A stretch of 64,000 nt of DNA, from contig NZ_FYDE01000005.1 in the NCBI RefSeq assembly GCF_900186535.1, positions 1,402,895 through 1,466,894 on the forward strand. Direction: 5' to 3'. A program made the position numbers and the translations under genes. Below, piece after piece: positions 34,485 to 42,919 of the stretch (the first letter of the stretch is position 1; each line of letters starts with the position of its first letter). The notes beneath the pieces were generated by a model. The model searched no databases. It was not told the DNA's origin and was given only the letters and a program-made list of their open reading frames with translations. This stretch comes from Marasmitruncus massiliensis. GTDB lineage: Bacteria > Bacillota > Clostridia > Oscillospirales > Ruminococcaceae.

Positions 34485-35648
34485 GTGAAATACGATAGTA
34501 TTGTGGTGGGCGCCGGATTTTCCGGCGCGGTTGCAGCCAGAGAACTGGCGGAAGCCGGAAAAACCGTTTTGGTAATCGACAAACGCGCCCAGATCGGCGG
34601 GAACATGTATGACGCGCCGGACAGCAACGGCGTTTTGGTTCATTGGTATGGCCCCCATATCTTTCATACCAGTTCCAAAGAGGTGTTTGACTATCTCAGG
34701 CGGTTTTCGAATTGGCAGCCCTATGAACACAGGGTGTTGGGACGGATCGACGGTAAACTGGTGCCGATTCCGTTCAATTTCCGCTCTCTGGATCTGCTGT
34801 TTCCCGATGCGCAGGCGAAAGCGGTGAAAGAAAAGCTGACGGCCGCGTTTCCCAACCAGCAGAAGGCTTCTGTTCTGGATTTGATGAATGCCGAGGACGA
34901 GACAATCCAGTCGTTCGGCCGGTATGTTTTTGAAAAGGTATTCCTGCATTATACGGCCAAGCAGTGGGGGACTCCTCCCGAGCAGGTGGACCGGTCGGTG
35001 ATCAACCGCGTGCCGGTCGTCCTGGGCTACGATGACCGGTATTTTCAGGACGATTTCCAGTACATGCCGGAAAATGGATTTACGCCGATTTTTGAGGCAA
35101 TACTGGGGCATCCGTCGATCACTGTGCGCTTAAACTGCGAGGCCAACGAGGTGCTGAAACTGGACAGGGAACAGGGCAGACTCCTCTTTGAAAATGAGGA
35201 GTTCACCGGCCCGGTCATCTTTACCGGCGCAATCGACCAGCTGTTCGGTTATGCGTTCGGACAGCTCCCGTACCGCTCCCTGAATCTGATATTTGAGCAG
35301 GAGCCTGTGACGGATTTCCAGCCCGCCGCGGTGGTCAATTACCCGAACGAGGAAGCGTTCACGCGGATTACCGAATTTAAAAAGCTCGGCGGACGGCAGG
35401 TGGAGGGGTCTACCACGATCTTGAAAGAATACCCGATGCAGTATGACCCGATGGGGGAAAAGGGGAATATCCCATACTATGTCATTTCCAGCCCGGAAAA
35501 TTTAGACCGGTACCGGCAATATGCCGGTCTGGCGGGGTCGTTCCCCAATTTGTTTTTGTGCGGGCGGTTGGCAGAGTATAAGTATTATAATATGGATGCC
35601 GCGGTGCTACGCGCATTGCAGCTTGCAAAAACAATCCTCGGCAGGTAA
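34485..35648 (+). CDS. glf: UDP-galactopyranose mutase
   Basis: Flavoenzyme converting UDP-galactopyranose to UDP-galactofuranose. 387 residues: FAD Rossmann motif SIVVGAGFSGAVAAREL, then IGGNMYD, HWYGPHIFHTSSKEVFDYL, FEKVFLHYTAKQWG and the C-terminal ERRLAEYKYYNMD-type stretch (here CGRLAEYKYYNMD). GTG start at 34485 follows AGGAGG by 8 bases; the overlapping ATG at 34483 runs straight into TGA. The frame stays open far upstream inside the previous gene but that part has no family match. Implies galactofuranose in the polymer. Last gene of the cluster. Confidence 0.93.
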   Translation: MKYDSIVVGAGFSGAVAARELAEAGKTVLVIDKRAQIGGNMYDAPDSNGVLVHWYGPHIFHTSSKEVFDYLRRFSNWQPYEHRVLGRIDGKLVPIPFNFRSLDLLFPDAQAKAVKEKLTAAFPNQQKASVLDLMNAEDETIQSFGRYVFEKVFLHYTAKQWGTPPEQVDRSVINRVPVVLGYDDRYFQDDFQYMPENGFTPIFEAILGHPSITVRLNCEANEVLKLDREQGRLLFENEEFTGPVIFTGAIDQLFGYAFGQLPYRSLNLIFEQEPVTDFQPAAVVNYPNEEAFTRITEFKKLGGRQVEGSTTILKEYPMQYDPMGEKGNIPYYVISSPENLDRYRQYAGLAGSFPNLFLCGRLAEYKYYNMDAAVLRALQLAKTILGR

Positions 35649-35660
35649 TGATCAGCGTAA

Positions 35661-35700
35661 AACATAAAGCCGGATAGAAGCATCTATCCGGCCTTATGTT
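35661..35700 (+). terminator. Hairpin after glf
   Basis: A 17-bp stem with one mismatch (35661-35677 with 35684-35700) just after the glf stop; no long T run of its own. Confidence 0.6.
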
Positions 35701-35709
35701 TTATAGAAG

Positions 35710-35745
35710 CCAAAAACCCGGCTGCGAAAGCAGCCGGGTTTTTGG
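35710..35745. terminator. Bidirectional terminator between glf and lsrF
   Basis: A 15-bp perfect stem (35710-35724 with 35731-35745) with flanking A and T runs, between convergent genes. Confidence 0.92.
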
Positions 35746-35758
35746 CAGACCATACAAA

Positions 35759-36640
35759 TTATTCGTGAATGGAATCACGGTAGAACTCATAGGCTTCTTT
35801 GTCCGTGAATTTTTCATGGACAATCTTGCGGATTGCGTTGGCCATTTCAACGGGGTGCTGGCTTTGGAAGATGTTGCGTCCCATGTCAAGCCCGCGCGCG
35901 CCTTCGCTGATCGATTTGTAAGCAAGCGTAAGAGCCTCATCTTCCGGCAGCTTTTTGCCGCCCGCCACGACGATCGGAACCGGGCACGCGGCTACGACCT
36001 CTTCGAAGTTTTCACAGTAATAGGTCTTGATGATGTTGGCGCCCATTTCCGCGACAATGCGGGTAGCAAGCTTGAAGAAACGGTCGGTGCGTTCCATCTG
36101 TTTGCCGACAGCGATGACACCCAGCGTGGGGATGCTGTAACGCATGCCGTCGTTGATGGTTTTGGACAGGTTGTCGATGCTGGAAAGCTGCCCATCCGCG
36201 CCAATGAAGGTCTGAACAGCCATGCAGTCCGCATTCATGCGGATCGCGTCCTCAACATTGACCGCGACCACTTCATGACTCAAATCGTCGTTGAGCATGG
36301 AGGAACCGGAAGTCGTGCGCAGAGCGATCGCCTTTTTGCATGCGGGGGGAACGCAGTTGCGCAGAGCGCCGCGGGTACCCATCAATACGTCCACGCTGTC
36401 CAGAAGCTTCGGAATAATCAAATCCAGACGCTCAAGCCCCGACACGGAGCCCATAAAATAACCGTGGTCAAAGGCAAACATCACCGTATTGCCGGTTTTG
36501 GGATCGAAGATATTGGAAAGATGCTTTTTCATGCCCCAATCCAAATCGTTTGCGCCTTTCACATGAAAATTTCCCTGTCTCGCGAAGGGTACATCAACAT
36601 GATAGTCCTTTGCGACTTTCAGTCCGTCTTTATCTGCCAT
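35759..36640 (-). CDS. lsrF: LsrF-like 3-hydroxy-2,4-pentadione-5-phosphate thiolase
   Basis: 293 residues of the DhnA/class I aldolase fold. In enteric bacteria LsrF moves the acetyl group of 3-hydroxy-2,4-pentadione-5-phosphate to CoA, the last step of phospho-AI-2 breakdown. The sequence follows E. coli LsrF closely as I remember it: TVMFAFDHGYFMGSVSGLE, MGTRGALR, the Schiff-base lysine region NIIKTYYCENF, VPIVVAGGKKLPEDEAL and GARGLDMGRNIFQS. Start 36640 has AAGGAGG; the frame opens earlier without a site. Last gene of lsrACDBF, separated from lsrB by 168 bases containing a strong hairpin. Confidence 0.92.
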   Translation of the reverse strand: MADKDGLKVAKDYHVDVPFARQGNFHVKGANDLDWGMKKHLSNIFDPKTGNTVMFAFDHGYFMGSVSGLERLDLIIPKLLDSVDVLMGTRGALRNCVPPACKKAIALRTTSGSSMLNDDLSHEVVAVNVEDAIRMNADCMAVQTFIGADGQLSSIDNLSKTINDGMRYSIPTLGVIAVGKQMERTDRFFKLATRIVAEMGANIIKTYYCENFEEVVAACPVPIVVAGGKKLPEDEALTLAYKSISEGARGLDMGRNIFQSQHPVEMANAIRKIVHEKFTDKEAYEFYRDSIHE

Positions 36641-36693
36641 CGTGAAGTCCTCCTTAATAATAAATTGGTACGAAAGCCGGGAAGCCCATACCT

Positions 36694-36736
36694 CGCCCCT
36701 GTACGGAAAATGGATTCGCTTTTCCGTACAGGGGCG
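36694..36736 (-). repeat. 17-bp perfect inverted repeat between lsrB and lsrF
   Basis: Perfect 17-bp stem (36694-36710 with 36720-36736), 9-base loop. A weaker hairpin lies just upstream on the transcript (36739-36768). No T run follows on the minus strand, so it is more likely an mRNA stabilising or processing element than a terminator. Confidence 0.8.
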
Positions 36737-36808
36737 AAGCATGGCCATCGCATCCGCTTTGACCATGCCTGCGTACCGTATGCTCTTCAGAAAGTATAGC
36801 TGAGTGAT

Positions 36809-37948
36809 TTAGAAGTTGTAATTGTCCATGTTTTCAGCGGTGAATTCCGCGCGCTCGGGCAGCAGGACCACGCCGGAATCATCAGCGGTGTACGCGTTAG
36901 GATCGAGAACGGTGTTCGGCATGACTTCAACAGTACCGATGTCCGGGACATCCACTTTGTCGCCGACTTTCAGCGTATTGCCGGAAGCGAGGTAATAGGC
37001 AAGATAGCAGCCCAGAGCGCCCTGAATCTGGCAGTCCCACAGGCCCCAGCGCTCGATTACGCCGGCTTTGCAGTAATCTTTGATGGAGTTGGGGGAAGCG
37101 AATCCGGTGATGGTAACGTCATCTTTGGTCATGCCAAGGTTCTGGGCAGCCTGGCACTGGCCCGGAAGAGCGGTGGAGTCGTTGCAGATTACCAGATCGA
37201 GGTCTTTGTGAGCGGACAGAATGGATTCGCCGACGCTGATTGCTTTTTCAGCGTCCTGCTCGCTGTAGTAGTTGTCGGGAGCAACGTTGACCCAGTTGGG
37301 ATAGGTCGCCTTGATATAAGCTTCACCTGCAACCTGCCAGGAGTTCTGGTCGGCCACAGTTGCCTGAGAATAGTGCCAGCAATAATTGATTGCGTCTTTG
37401 GCGGGGTCTTTGCCGCGGCTGGTCAGGGATTTCACACCCATCTCAACGAGCATTTTTCCGAGGATGTCCGGAGTGCCCTGAGAAACCATGACAGTACGGG
37501 CGTCGCCGGAAACGTCGGAGTCCCAGGTGACAACCTGAAGGCCGGCGTCTTTTGCCTGCTTCATGACATCGTCCAGACCGGTTGCGTCAACAGAGGACAC
37601 ACAGACGGCGTCGGCACCCTGCTGGATCGCGTTGTTGATTACGGTAACCTGATTGGCAACGGACGCTTCCGGGCTGCCGTCATATTTTACGGTGAAACCA
37701 ACCTTTTCCGCATAAGCCTGGGCGCCGTCGTTAGCGGATTCAAAAAATGCATTACCTGTAAGCTTAGGAACAAACACCACGGTGATGTCTTTGCCGCCGG
37801 CTGCCGGGGCAGACTCCGCAGCAGAAGACTCCGCAGCAGCGGCGGAAGAAGCCGGGGCTTCACTGGACGCAGATTTACTGCCGCCGCAGCCGGAAAATGC
37901 AGAAGCAACCATCATTGCTGCAAGGGCCAATGACATAACTTTTTTCAT
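36809..37948 (-). CDS. lsrB: LsrB-like autoinducer-2 binding lipoprotein
   Basis: 379 residues: signal peptide with lipobox FSGC (Cys21), a Ser/Ala/Glu linker (~24-52), then a type I periplasmic-binding fold. Compared with Salmonella LsrB as I recall it, the AI-2 contacts Lys35, Asp116, Asp166, Gln167 and Pro220 match Lys62 (FVPKLTG), Asp143 (TWDSD), Asp200-Gln201 (VADQNSW) and Pro262 (ALPGQC). Ala222 is replaced by Gln264. The C-terminus VVLLPERAEFTAEN is also shared. It would deliver AI-2 to LsrCD. A rhamnose-type sugar binder is the alternative, but these residues and the full lsr context favour AI-2. Confidence 0.9.
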   Translation of the reverse strand: MKKVMSLALAAMMVASAFSGCGGSKSASSEAPASSAAAAESSAAESAPAAGGKDITVVFVPKLTGNAFFESANDGAQAYAEKVGFTVKYDGSPEASVANQVTVINNAIQQGADAVCVSSVDATGLDDVMKQAKDAGLQVVTWDSDVSGDARTVMVSQGTPDILGKMLVEMGVKSLTSRGKDPAKDAINYCWHYSQATVADQNSWQVAGEAYIKATYPNWVNVAPDNYYSEQDAEKAISVGESILSAHKDLDLVICNDSTALPGQCQAAQNLGMTKDDVTITGFASPNSIKDYCKAGVIERWGLWDCQIQGALGCYLAYYLASGNTLKVGDKVDVPDIGTVEVMPNTVLDPNAYTADDSGVVLLPERAEFTAENMDNYNF

Positions 37949-38009
37949 GAAATATTCCTCCTAATTTTTTATACATACGCAGGCTGTTTTGCCCGTGCAT
38001 TACCAACAC

Positions 38010-39023
38010 TTATTTGTTTTTCTGTTTGGGAAGGCGATTGCGAAACAGGGAGAAAAATTTGTAGTGGCCGAAAGCGGTACGGCACGCAACTGCCGCAATC
38101 AGCAGGATTCCAACGGGGATGTCCAGGTACTGGGTGTTCAGTCCGGCCATCGACAGACCGAACCTCATGATGCCGATTACCAGAGCCGCGAGCGCTGTCC
38201 CAATGACGCTGCCCCGTCCGCCGAGGTTGGAGGTGCCGCCCAGAACAACCGCCGTAATGATGGGAAGCGTGAGCTCTTTGCCGAAGTCCGCTTTGGCGGT
38301 TCCAAGGTAAGAAGTAAGGATGATGCCGGCGATGGAAGCGCTCATACCGGACAGGACGTAGGTGCTCATGATGATCAGCTTTGTCTTGATACCGGAATAT
38401 TCCGCCGCGTTTTGATTGACGCCGCACAGGAAAATGCTGCGGCCATATTTGGTCTTATGAAGCAGCAGGTAACTGATCACGATCAGGACCACGAATATGA
38501 TCACCTGGCTTGGAATTCCGAATAAGCGGTATTTCGAAAAACTTGTGAAATAAGAGGGGAAACCGCTGATTCCCTTATAGGATTCAGTTGCCGACAGATT
38601 TGTAACCGCGATAGCCAGGCCTGAATAAAGGAACGAGCCGCCAAGGGTTACCACCATCGGCTGTACGCCGGTGTAGGCCACAAAAAATCCGCTGAGCGCA
38701 CCGCACAGAGCGCCGATGATAATGGAAAGAACCGCGGCTACCCAAATATTCATGCCCAGATCCTGCCACATTAAACCAATGGAGATCGAGGTGAGCCCCA
38801 CAATGGAACCTGCCTGGATATCCATACCGCCGGTGATCAGCACGAAGGTGACAAACAGGGCGATGACACAGATTGACATGAAGTCGTTGATGCTGCCCAG
38901 AAGTACGCGAGGTTTCAGGAATTTCGGATTGAGCGTTCCGAATACGGTTACCTCCAGCAGGAGCAGAGCGACGAGGAACAGCTCCCAGCGTAAAAACTTT
39001 TTCTTAAACCAGTTGTTAGGCAT
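38010..39023 (-). CDS. lsrD: LsrD-like ABC permease
   Basis: 337-residue inner-membrane permease of the ribose/AI-2 family (CUT2), about nine to ten helices. Typical stretches: VLITGGMDIQAGSIVGLTSISIGL near residue 60 and the EAA-like loop GGTSNLGGRGSVIGTALAAL. ATG at 39023 follows AAGGAGG and overlaps the end of lsrC by 8 bases. It pairs with LsrC to form the channel of the AI-2 importer. Confidence 0.88.
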   Translation of the reverse strand: MPNNWFKKKFLRWELFLVALLLLEVTVFGTLNPKFLKPRVLLGSINDFMSICVIALFVTFVLITGGMDIQAGSIVGLTSISIGLMWQDLGMNIWVAAVLSIIIGALCGALSGFFVAYTGVQPMVVTLGGSFLYSGLAIAVTNLSATESYKGISGFPSYFTSFSKYRLFGIPSQVIIFVVLIVISYLLLHKTKYGRSIFLCGVNQNAAEYSGIKTKLIIMSTYVLSGMSASIAGIILTSYLGTAKADFGKELTLPIITAVVLGGTSNLGGRGSVIGTALAALVIGIMRFGLSMAGLNTQYLDIPVGILLIAAVACRTAFGHYKFFSLFRNRLPKQKNK

Positions 39024-40035
39024 GCTGCCCGCCTCCTTCCGTGTTCACAGACCCCGCGGTTTTTGCGGTCAGACGCTCGCGCCGCGCCTTTTCCACCGCG
39101 CGGTGCTGCAACAGCGCATCCACAACCACAATCGTAATCAGAAGGATTCCGGTGATTGTGTTGTCTAAATCGGAAGAAAACTGCAGGAACACAAGGATTC
39201 GCCCGATGGATGCCATGATGATCGCGCCAAGGGCCGCGCCGATGACCGAACCGATGCCGCCGGCCAGGCTGACGCCGCCCAGTACGCAGGCGGCAATGGC
39301 TTTCATTTCATAACCGTTGCCCGCTGTCGGGGTTACAAAGCCGATACGGCTTACATACATCAGCCCCGCGACTGCGGAGAAAACGGCGCAGAGCACAAAG
39401 CCGAGAATCCGCGTTGTGCCGACCGGAATACCGATTAACGTCGCGCCGCCCTCGTTATCGCCGACCGCCGCAAAATAGCGTCCGCGCTTCGTACGGGTCA
39501 GGAGAACATAAATGACAATGGTCAGCACCAAAGCACACAGATAAAACCAGGTCATATTGCCGACTGTGGCCTGAGACAGCGCCTTGAATTCAAACGGCAG
39601 GTTTTCCACCCATTTGCCGTTGGTATAAACATAGCATAATCCGCGCACAACACCATTAACGCCCAGCGTCATGATGATCGACGGGATTTTCAGTACCACG
39701 ACGCCCAGCCCGTTGATCAGGCCGATCACAAGGCCGACCGCAAGCGCCGCTGAAATTGCGAGCACCCAGGAAGCGCCGTCGCGGATCAGCGTGGCGGAAA
39801 CAGCGGCGGAAAGTCCCAATGTCGCGCCTACGGAAACATCAATCTCGCCGGTAATAATGACAAAGGCGATCCCGACCGCAAGCATCGTAAACACAACGCT
39901 GCCGTTCAGACAGAGCATGATGTTCTTGACGGACAGAAATTCGGGGTTCACGGCGCCGACGCCGAGGAACAGAAAAACAACAAAAGCAAGCGAAGAGATT
40001 TCTCTGGATTTCAGTATTTTTTTCAGATTACTCAC
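39016..40035 (-). CDS. lsrC: LsrC-like ABC permease
   Basis: 339-residue permease of the CUT2 family with about nine helices; carries FVIITGEIDVSVGATLGLSAAVSA, VNGVVRGLCYVYTNGKW and the loop LGGVSLAGGIGSVIGAALGA. GTG start at 40035 follows AAGGAGG by 8 bases and lies inside the end of lsrA; the frame opens 27 bases earlier without a site. Which of the two permeases corresponds to enteric LsrC or LsrD is judged by gene order only. Confidence 0.88.
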   Translation of the reverse strand: MSNLKKILKSREISSLAFVVFLFLGVGAVNPEFLSVKNIMLCLNGSVVFTMLAVGIAFVIITGEIDVSVGATLGLSAAVSATLIRDGASWVLAISAALAVGLVIGLINGLGVVVLKIPSIIMTLGVNGVVRGLCYVYTNGKWVENLPFEFKALSQATVGNMTWFYLCALVLTIVIYVLLTRTKRGRYFAAVGDNEGGATLIGIPVGTTRILGFVLCAVFSAVAGLMYVSRIGFVTPTAGNGYEMKAIAACVLGGVSLAGGIGSVIGAALGAIIMASIGRILVFLQFSSDLDNTITGILLITIVVVDALLQHRAVEKARRERLTAKTAGSVNTEGGGQHA

Positions 40036-41551
40036 TCTGTTTACCTCCTTCGTACACGCCAAAGGAAGCGGCCATCAAATGATCCTGCGTGATTTCTTCC
40101 TTTTTGAAGCTGTGGTTGATCCGGCCCTGGAACATGGTCACGGCGCGGTCGCTCAGTTCCATGATCTCCTCCATGTCGGAAGAAATCAGCAGTACGGCCA
40201 CGCCCTGCTCCTTCAGCTGCTGGATGATGGCGTAAACATCGCCGCGTGCCGCCGCGTCGATACCGCGGGTGGGCTCATCTAGAATGACCAGCTTCGGACC
40301 TGTTGAAAGCGCCCTGCCGATGACCACTTTTTGCTGGTTGCCGCCCGACAGGCTTCCGAGCAGCTGATCCTGCCCGGTAACCTTGATGCGGAAATCCCGG
40401 ACATACTGCGCGGTCAGCTCTTTTTCAGACTTGAAGTTGAAAAAGAATTTTCCCATTTTGTCCAGACATGCGGAAGACATGTTAACCGCTACGCTGCTGA
40501 TTTTAAAAATACCGTTGAGATGGCGGTCCTCCGGCACATAGTTGATCCCTTTTTCAATGATTTTCCGGGTAGGAAGGCCGGTGACATCCTCATCCAGCAA
40601 AAAAGCTTTGCCGTCTTTTACAACATCCCTGCCGAAAATCGTGGTGGCAAGTTCGGTGCGCCCCGCACCGACGACGCCCGCCAGCCCCAGGATCTCGCCG
40701 GGATAAACTTCAAGGCTTATATTGGAAAAACCATAGCCGCTGAAGTTTTCCAGACGGAAAACCGGCTTTAAATCGGTATAATCCAGAGCTGGACGATCTT
40801 CCGCCATGACTTTTTCCTGCGCATCAGGAGGCAGAAGCCCTTTCACAAGCATTTCCCTTGTAAATTCACTGACCGGCCCGCTCAGCGTGATGACGCCGTC
40901 CCGCATGATCGCGACGTGCGTTGCAATTTCAAATACTTCTGTCAGCCGGTGTGTAATATAAATGATGCTGATGTTCTTTTTCTTTAAATCCTCAATGATC
41001 TTAAAGAGGGATTCCACTTCATCGAACGTCAGCGCACTGGTAGGTTCGTCAAGGAACAGAATGCGGGAATTGCGCAGAAGCCCGCGCAGAATTTCCACAA
41101 GCTGCTGCTCCGCGATGGACAGGCTGCTTGCCTTCCGATTTAAATCCAGCTTCCATTCCAGCTGATCGAGCAAATCACACAGACGTTTGTGAAGTTCGCT
41201 CTTTTTCTCATCAAAACCGATGATGATATTTTCTTCCACCGTCATGTTCGGGAACAGCATCGGCTCCTGCGGGACAAGATAAATCCCTTTCGCCAAAGCC
41301 ACAGACGGCTTGCTCAGGTTTACCTTCTCGCCGGCTATGTATATTTCACCCTTGTCCTGTTGGTGGATACCCATAATGATTTTTACCAAGGTGCTTTTTC
41401 CGGCGCCGTTGCCGCCGATGAGCGCAACGACCTCCCCGGGGCGAATATCCAGATTAATCCCTTTCAGGACAGCATTCAGGCTGAAAGATTTGTAGATTCC
41501 CCGCACGGAAAGCATTGCTCCCTGCAAAGGGGTGCTTTGCTCTTCTCCCAT
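40028..41551 (-). CDS. lsrA: LsrA-like ABC transporter ATP-binding protein
   Basis: 507 residues with two ATPase cassettes, as in all ribose/AI-2 importers. First cassette: Walker A GGNGAGKST, signature LSIAEQQ, Walker B ILFLDEPTSAL. Second: GVVGAGRTEL in the Walker A place, signature SGGNQQK, Walker B LVILDEPTRGID. The degenerate second Walker A is normal for the family. GGAGGG precedes the ATG. First gene of lsrACDBF, 65 bases after a strong promoter. Confidence 0.92.
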   Translation of the reverse strand: MGEEQSTPLQGAMLSVRGIYKSFSLNAVLKGINLDIRPGEVVALIGGNGAGKSTLVKIIMGIHQQDKGEIYIAGEKVNLSKPSVALAKGIYLVPQEPMLFPNMTVEENIIIGFDEKKSELHKRLCDLLDQLEWKLDLNRKASSLSIAEQQLVEILRGLLRNSRILFLDEPTSALTFDEVESLFKIIEDLKKKNISIIYITHRLTEVFEIATHVAIMRDGVITLSGPVSEFTREMLVKGLLPPDAQEKVMAEDRPALDYTDLKPVFRLENFSGYGFSNISLEVYPGEILGLAGVVGAGRTELATTIFGRDVVKDGKAFLLDEDVTGLPTRKIIEKGINYVPEDRHLNGIFKISSVAVNMSSACLDKMGKFFFNFKSEKELTAQYVRDFRIKVTGQDQLLGSLSGGNQQKVVIGRALSTGPKLVILDEPTRGIDAAARGDVYAIIQQLKEQGVAVLLISSDMEEIMELSDRAVTMFQGRINHSFKKEEITQDHLMAASFGVYEGGKQSE

Positions 41552-41579
41552 TTCAGACCCTCCATCCAGTCAAATTGCA

Positions 41580-41593
41580 ACAAATGTTATCGA
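41580..41593 (+). promoter_or_regulatory. Candidate LsrR site downstream of the lsrA promoter
   Basis: ACAAATGTTATCGA, about 17-30 bases downstream of the expected lsrA start. A related sequence stands in the same position relative to the divergent promoter (41871). Confidence 0.4.
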
Positions 41594-41616
41594 GTTGAAT
41601 TTTTATCGCTGCCCAT

Positions 41617-41645
41617 ATCATAAATTATTTTTAATACTTTGTCAA
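41617..41645 (-). promoter_or_regulatory. Promoter of lsrACDBF
   Basis: Minus strand: TTGACA (41645-41640), 17 bases, TATGAT (41622-41617). Confidence 0.85.
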
Positions 41646-41810
41646 CAGCCGGTTTTTTTGTATCTGCTGAAACAAAACATTTTTTAGGCTTGTTACATCT
41701 CAATATTTATAATTTTAGACATATTTTGAAGAATATATGTGCAATATGCATTAAATTTGAGGAGAAATGTTTTGCAGTTCAAACAAATCAAAAGCTGGAT
41801 CATAAATTTG

Positions 41811-41839
41811 TTGACACATTGAACGGAGACTGCTATACT
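41811..41839 (+). promoter_or_regulatory. Promoter of lsrRK-cupin
   Basis: TTGACA (41811-41816), 17 bases, TATACT (41834-41839). Between this and the opposing promoter lie about 165 AT-rich bases with no gene. Confidence 0.85.
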
Positions 41840-41870
41840 ATGAAATATAAAACACATGATTGACATCAAA

Positions 41871-41884
41871 ACATTTGTATCGAT
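41871..41884 (+). promoter_or_regulatory. Candidate LsrR site downstream of the lsrR promoter
   Basis: ACATTTGTATCGAT, about 25 bases downstream of the expected lsrR start, sharing the ACAnnTGT core and ATCGA with the site at 41580. Confidence 0.4.
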
Positions 41885-41966
41885 CTTTCAATTGATTATG
41901 CAATGAACTTTTGTGTCATCCGGAAAGAAAAGAGTATCATTATCGGGTGGTTTTGGAGGAAAAAGC

Positions 41967-42890
41967 ATGGATTATGAAGAAACATTAATGATAAAAACAG
42001 CATGGTATTATTATTTGGAGAACATGACACAGCAGAGGATTTCCGAACTGCTGGGAATCTCGCGCATGCGCGTCATTAAATTGCTGGAAAAAGCCAGGCA
42101 GACCGGAATCATTCAATTCAAGATCCGTGAAGAAAGCGCGAACAGGATGCAGCTGGAGAGAAAGCTGATGGAGCATTACGGATTAAAAGATGTATTTGTG
42201 GTTCCGACCAACCCCAATGAGGAAGAAAAGAACGAAACAATCGCCAAAGCAGCCGCGATGTATATTAGTGACCGTTTGACAGAAAACAGTTTTATCAATC
42301 TTGGCTATGGTGATACGCTCAGCCGCGTGCTCAATAACCTTGCAACCATGATGGAACATCCGATTTCGTGCGTTTCTCTCACAGGAGGCGTGAATTATTA
42401 TCTGCCGAATACGCGTTCCAATGTATTCAATGCAAAGCTGTACCTGATTCCCGCGCCTCTGCTCGCCTCCTCAAAAGAAATGGTGGCGGCAATGAGGGAG
42501 GAAACCTCCGTCAAGGAAATTTCCCGGATGGTAATGCTTTCTTCCCTGACGGTCGTCGGGATCGGCGCCATGAATGATAATGCAACAATTCTCAAATCAG
42601 GCATTCTGAATCAGAATGATTTTCTGTATCTGAAAATGCAGGGAGCTGTCGGTGACGTCCTGAGCCACTTTATCAATAAGGACGGCGAGCTGGTTATGAC
42701 CGGCGTGGAAGACAGGCTGATCAGTACCCCGCTTTCCACATTGAAAGAACTGGATAACGTCATCGGTGTTTCAGCGGGGACGGAGAAGGTGGAGGCGATC
42801 CGTGCGGCGCTTTGCGGAAACTATCTGGATATCCTGATTACCGATGAGGATACCGCTTTCAGATTGACTGGGGAAGATAATCTGAACTGA
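41967..42890 (+). CDS. lsrR: SorC/DeoR-type regulator, LsrR-like
   Basis: 307 residues: N-terminal helix-turn-helix (YLENMTQQRISELLGISRMRVIKLLEKARQTGII, ~14-47), then a SorC sugar-phosphate-binding domain (~60-307) with FINLGYGDTLSRVLNN, CVSLTGGVNYY and VVGIGAM. In enteric bacteria LsrR represses the divergent lsr operon and itself until phospho-AI-2 binds. Position between the two divergent units and adjacency to lsrK support the same role. ATG at 41967 follows GGAGG; the earlier opening at 41913 has no site. Confidence 0.9.
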   Translation: MDYEETLMIKTAWYYYLENMTQQRISELLGISRMRVIKLLEKARQTGIIQFKIREESANRMQLERKLMEHYGLKDVFVVPTNPNEEEKNETIAKAAAMYISDRLTENSFINLGYGDTLSRVLNNLATMMEHPISCVSLTGGVNYYLPNTRSNVFNAKLYLIPAPLLASSKEMVAAMREETSVKEISRMVMLSSLTVVGIGAMNDNATILKSGILNQNDFLYLKMQGAVGDVLSHFINKDGELVMTGVEDRLISTPLSTLKELDNVIGVSAGTEKVEAIRAALCGNYLDILITDEDTAFRLTGEDNLN

Positions 42891-42919
42891 CAATAAGAAC
42901 ACACATTGGAGGTATGGAT

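Noticed and set aside
23831-35648. Recently acquired genomic island for the polysaccharide cluster
   Set aside because: No integrase, transposase, tRNA, flanking repeat or obvious composition change is visible; ordinary chromosomal location cannot be excluded.
36809-41551. Rhamnose or ribose importer instead of AI-2
   Set aside because: CUT2 families are similar, but LsrK, LsrF and LsrR are all present and the LsrB contact residues are mostly kept; no rhamnose or ribose enzymes are nearby.
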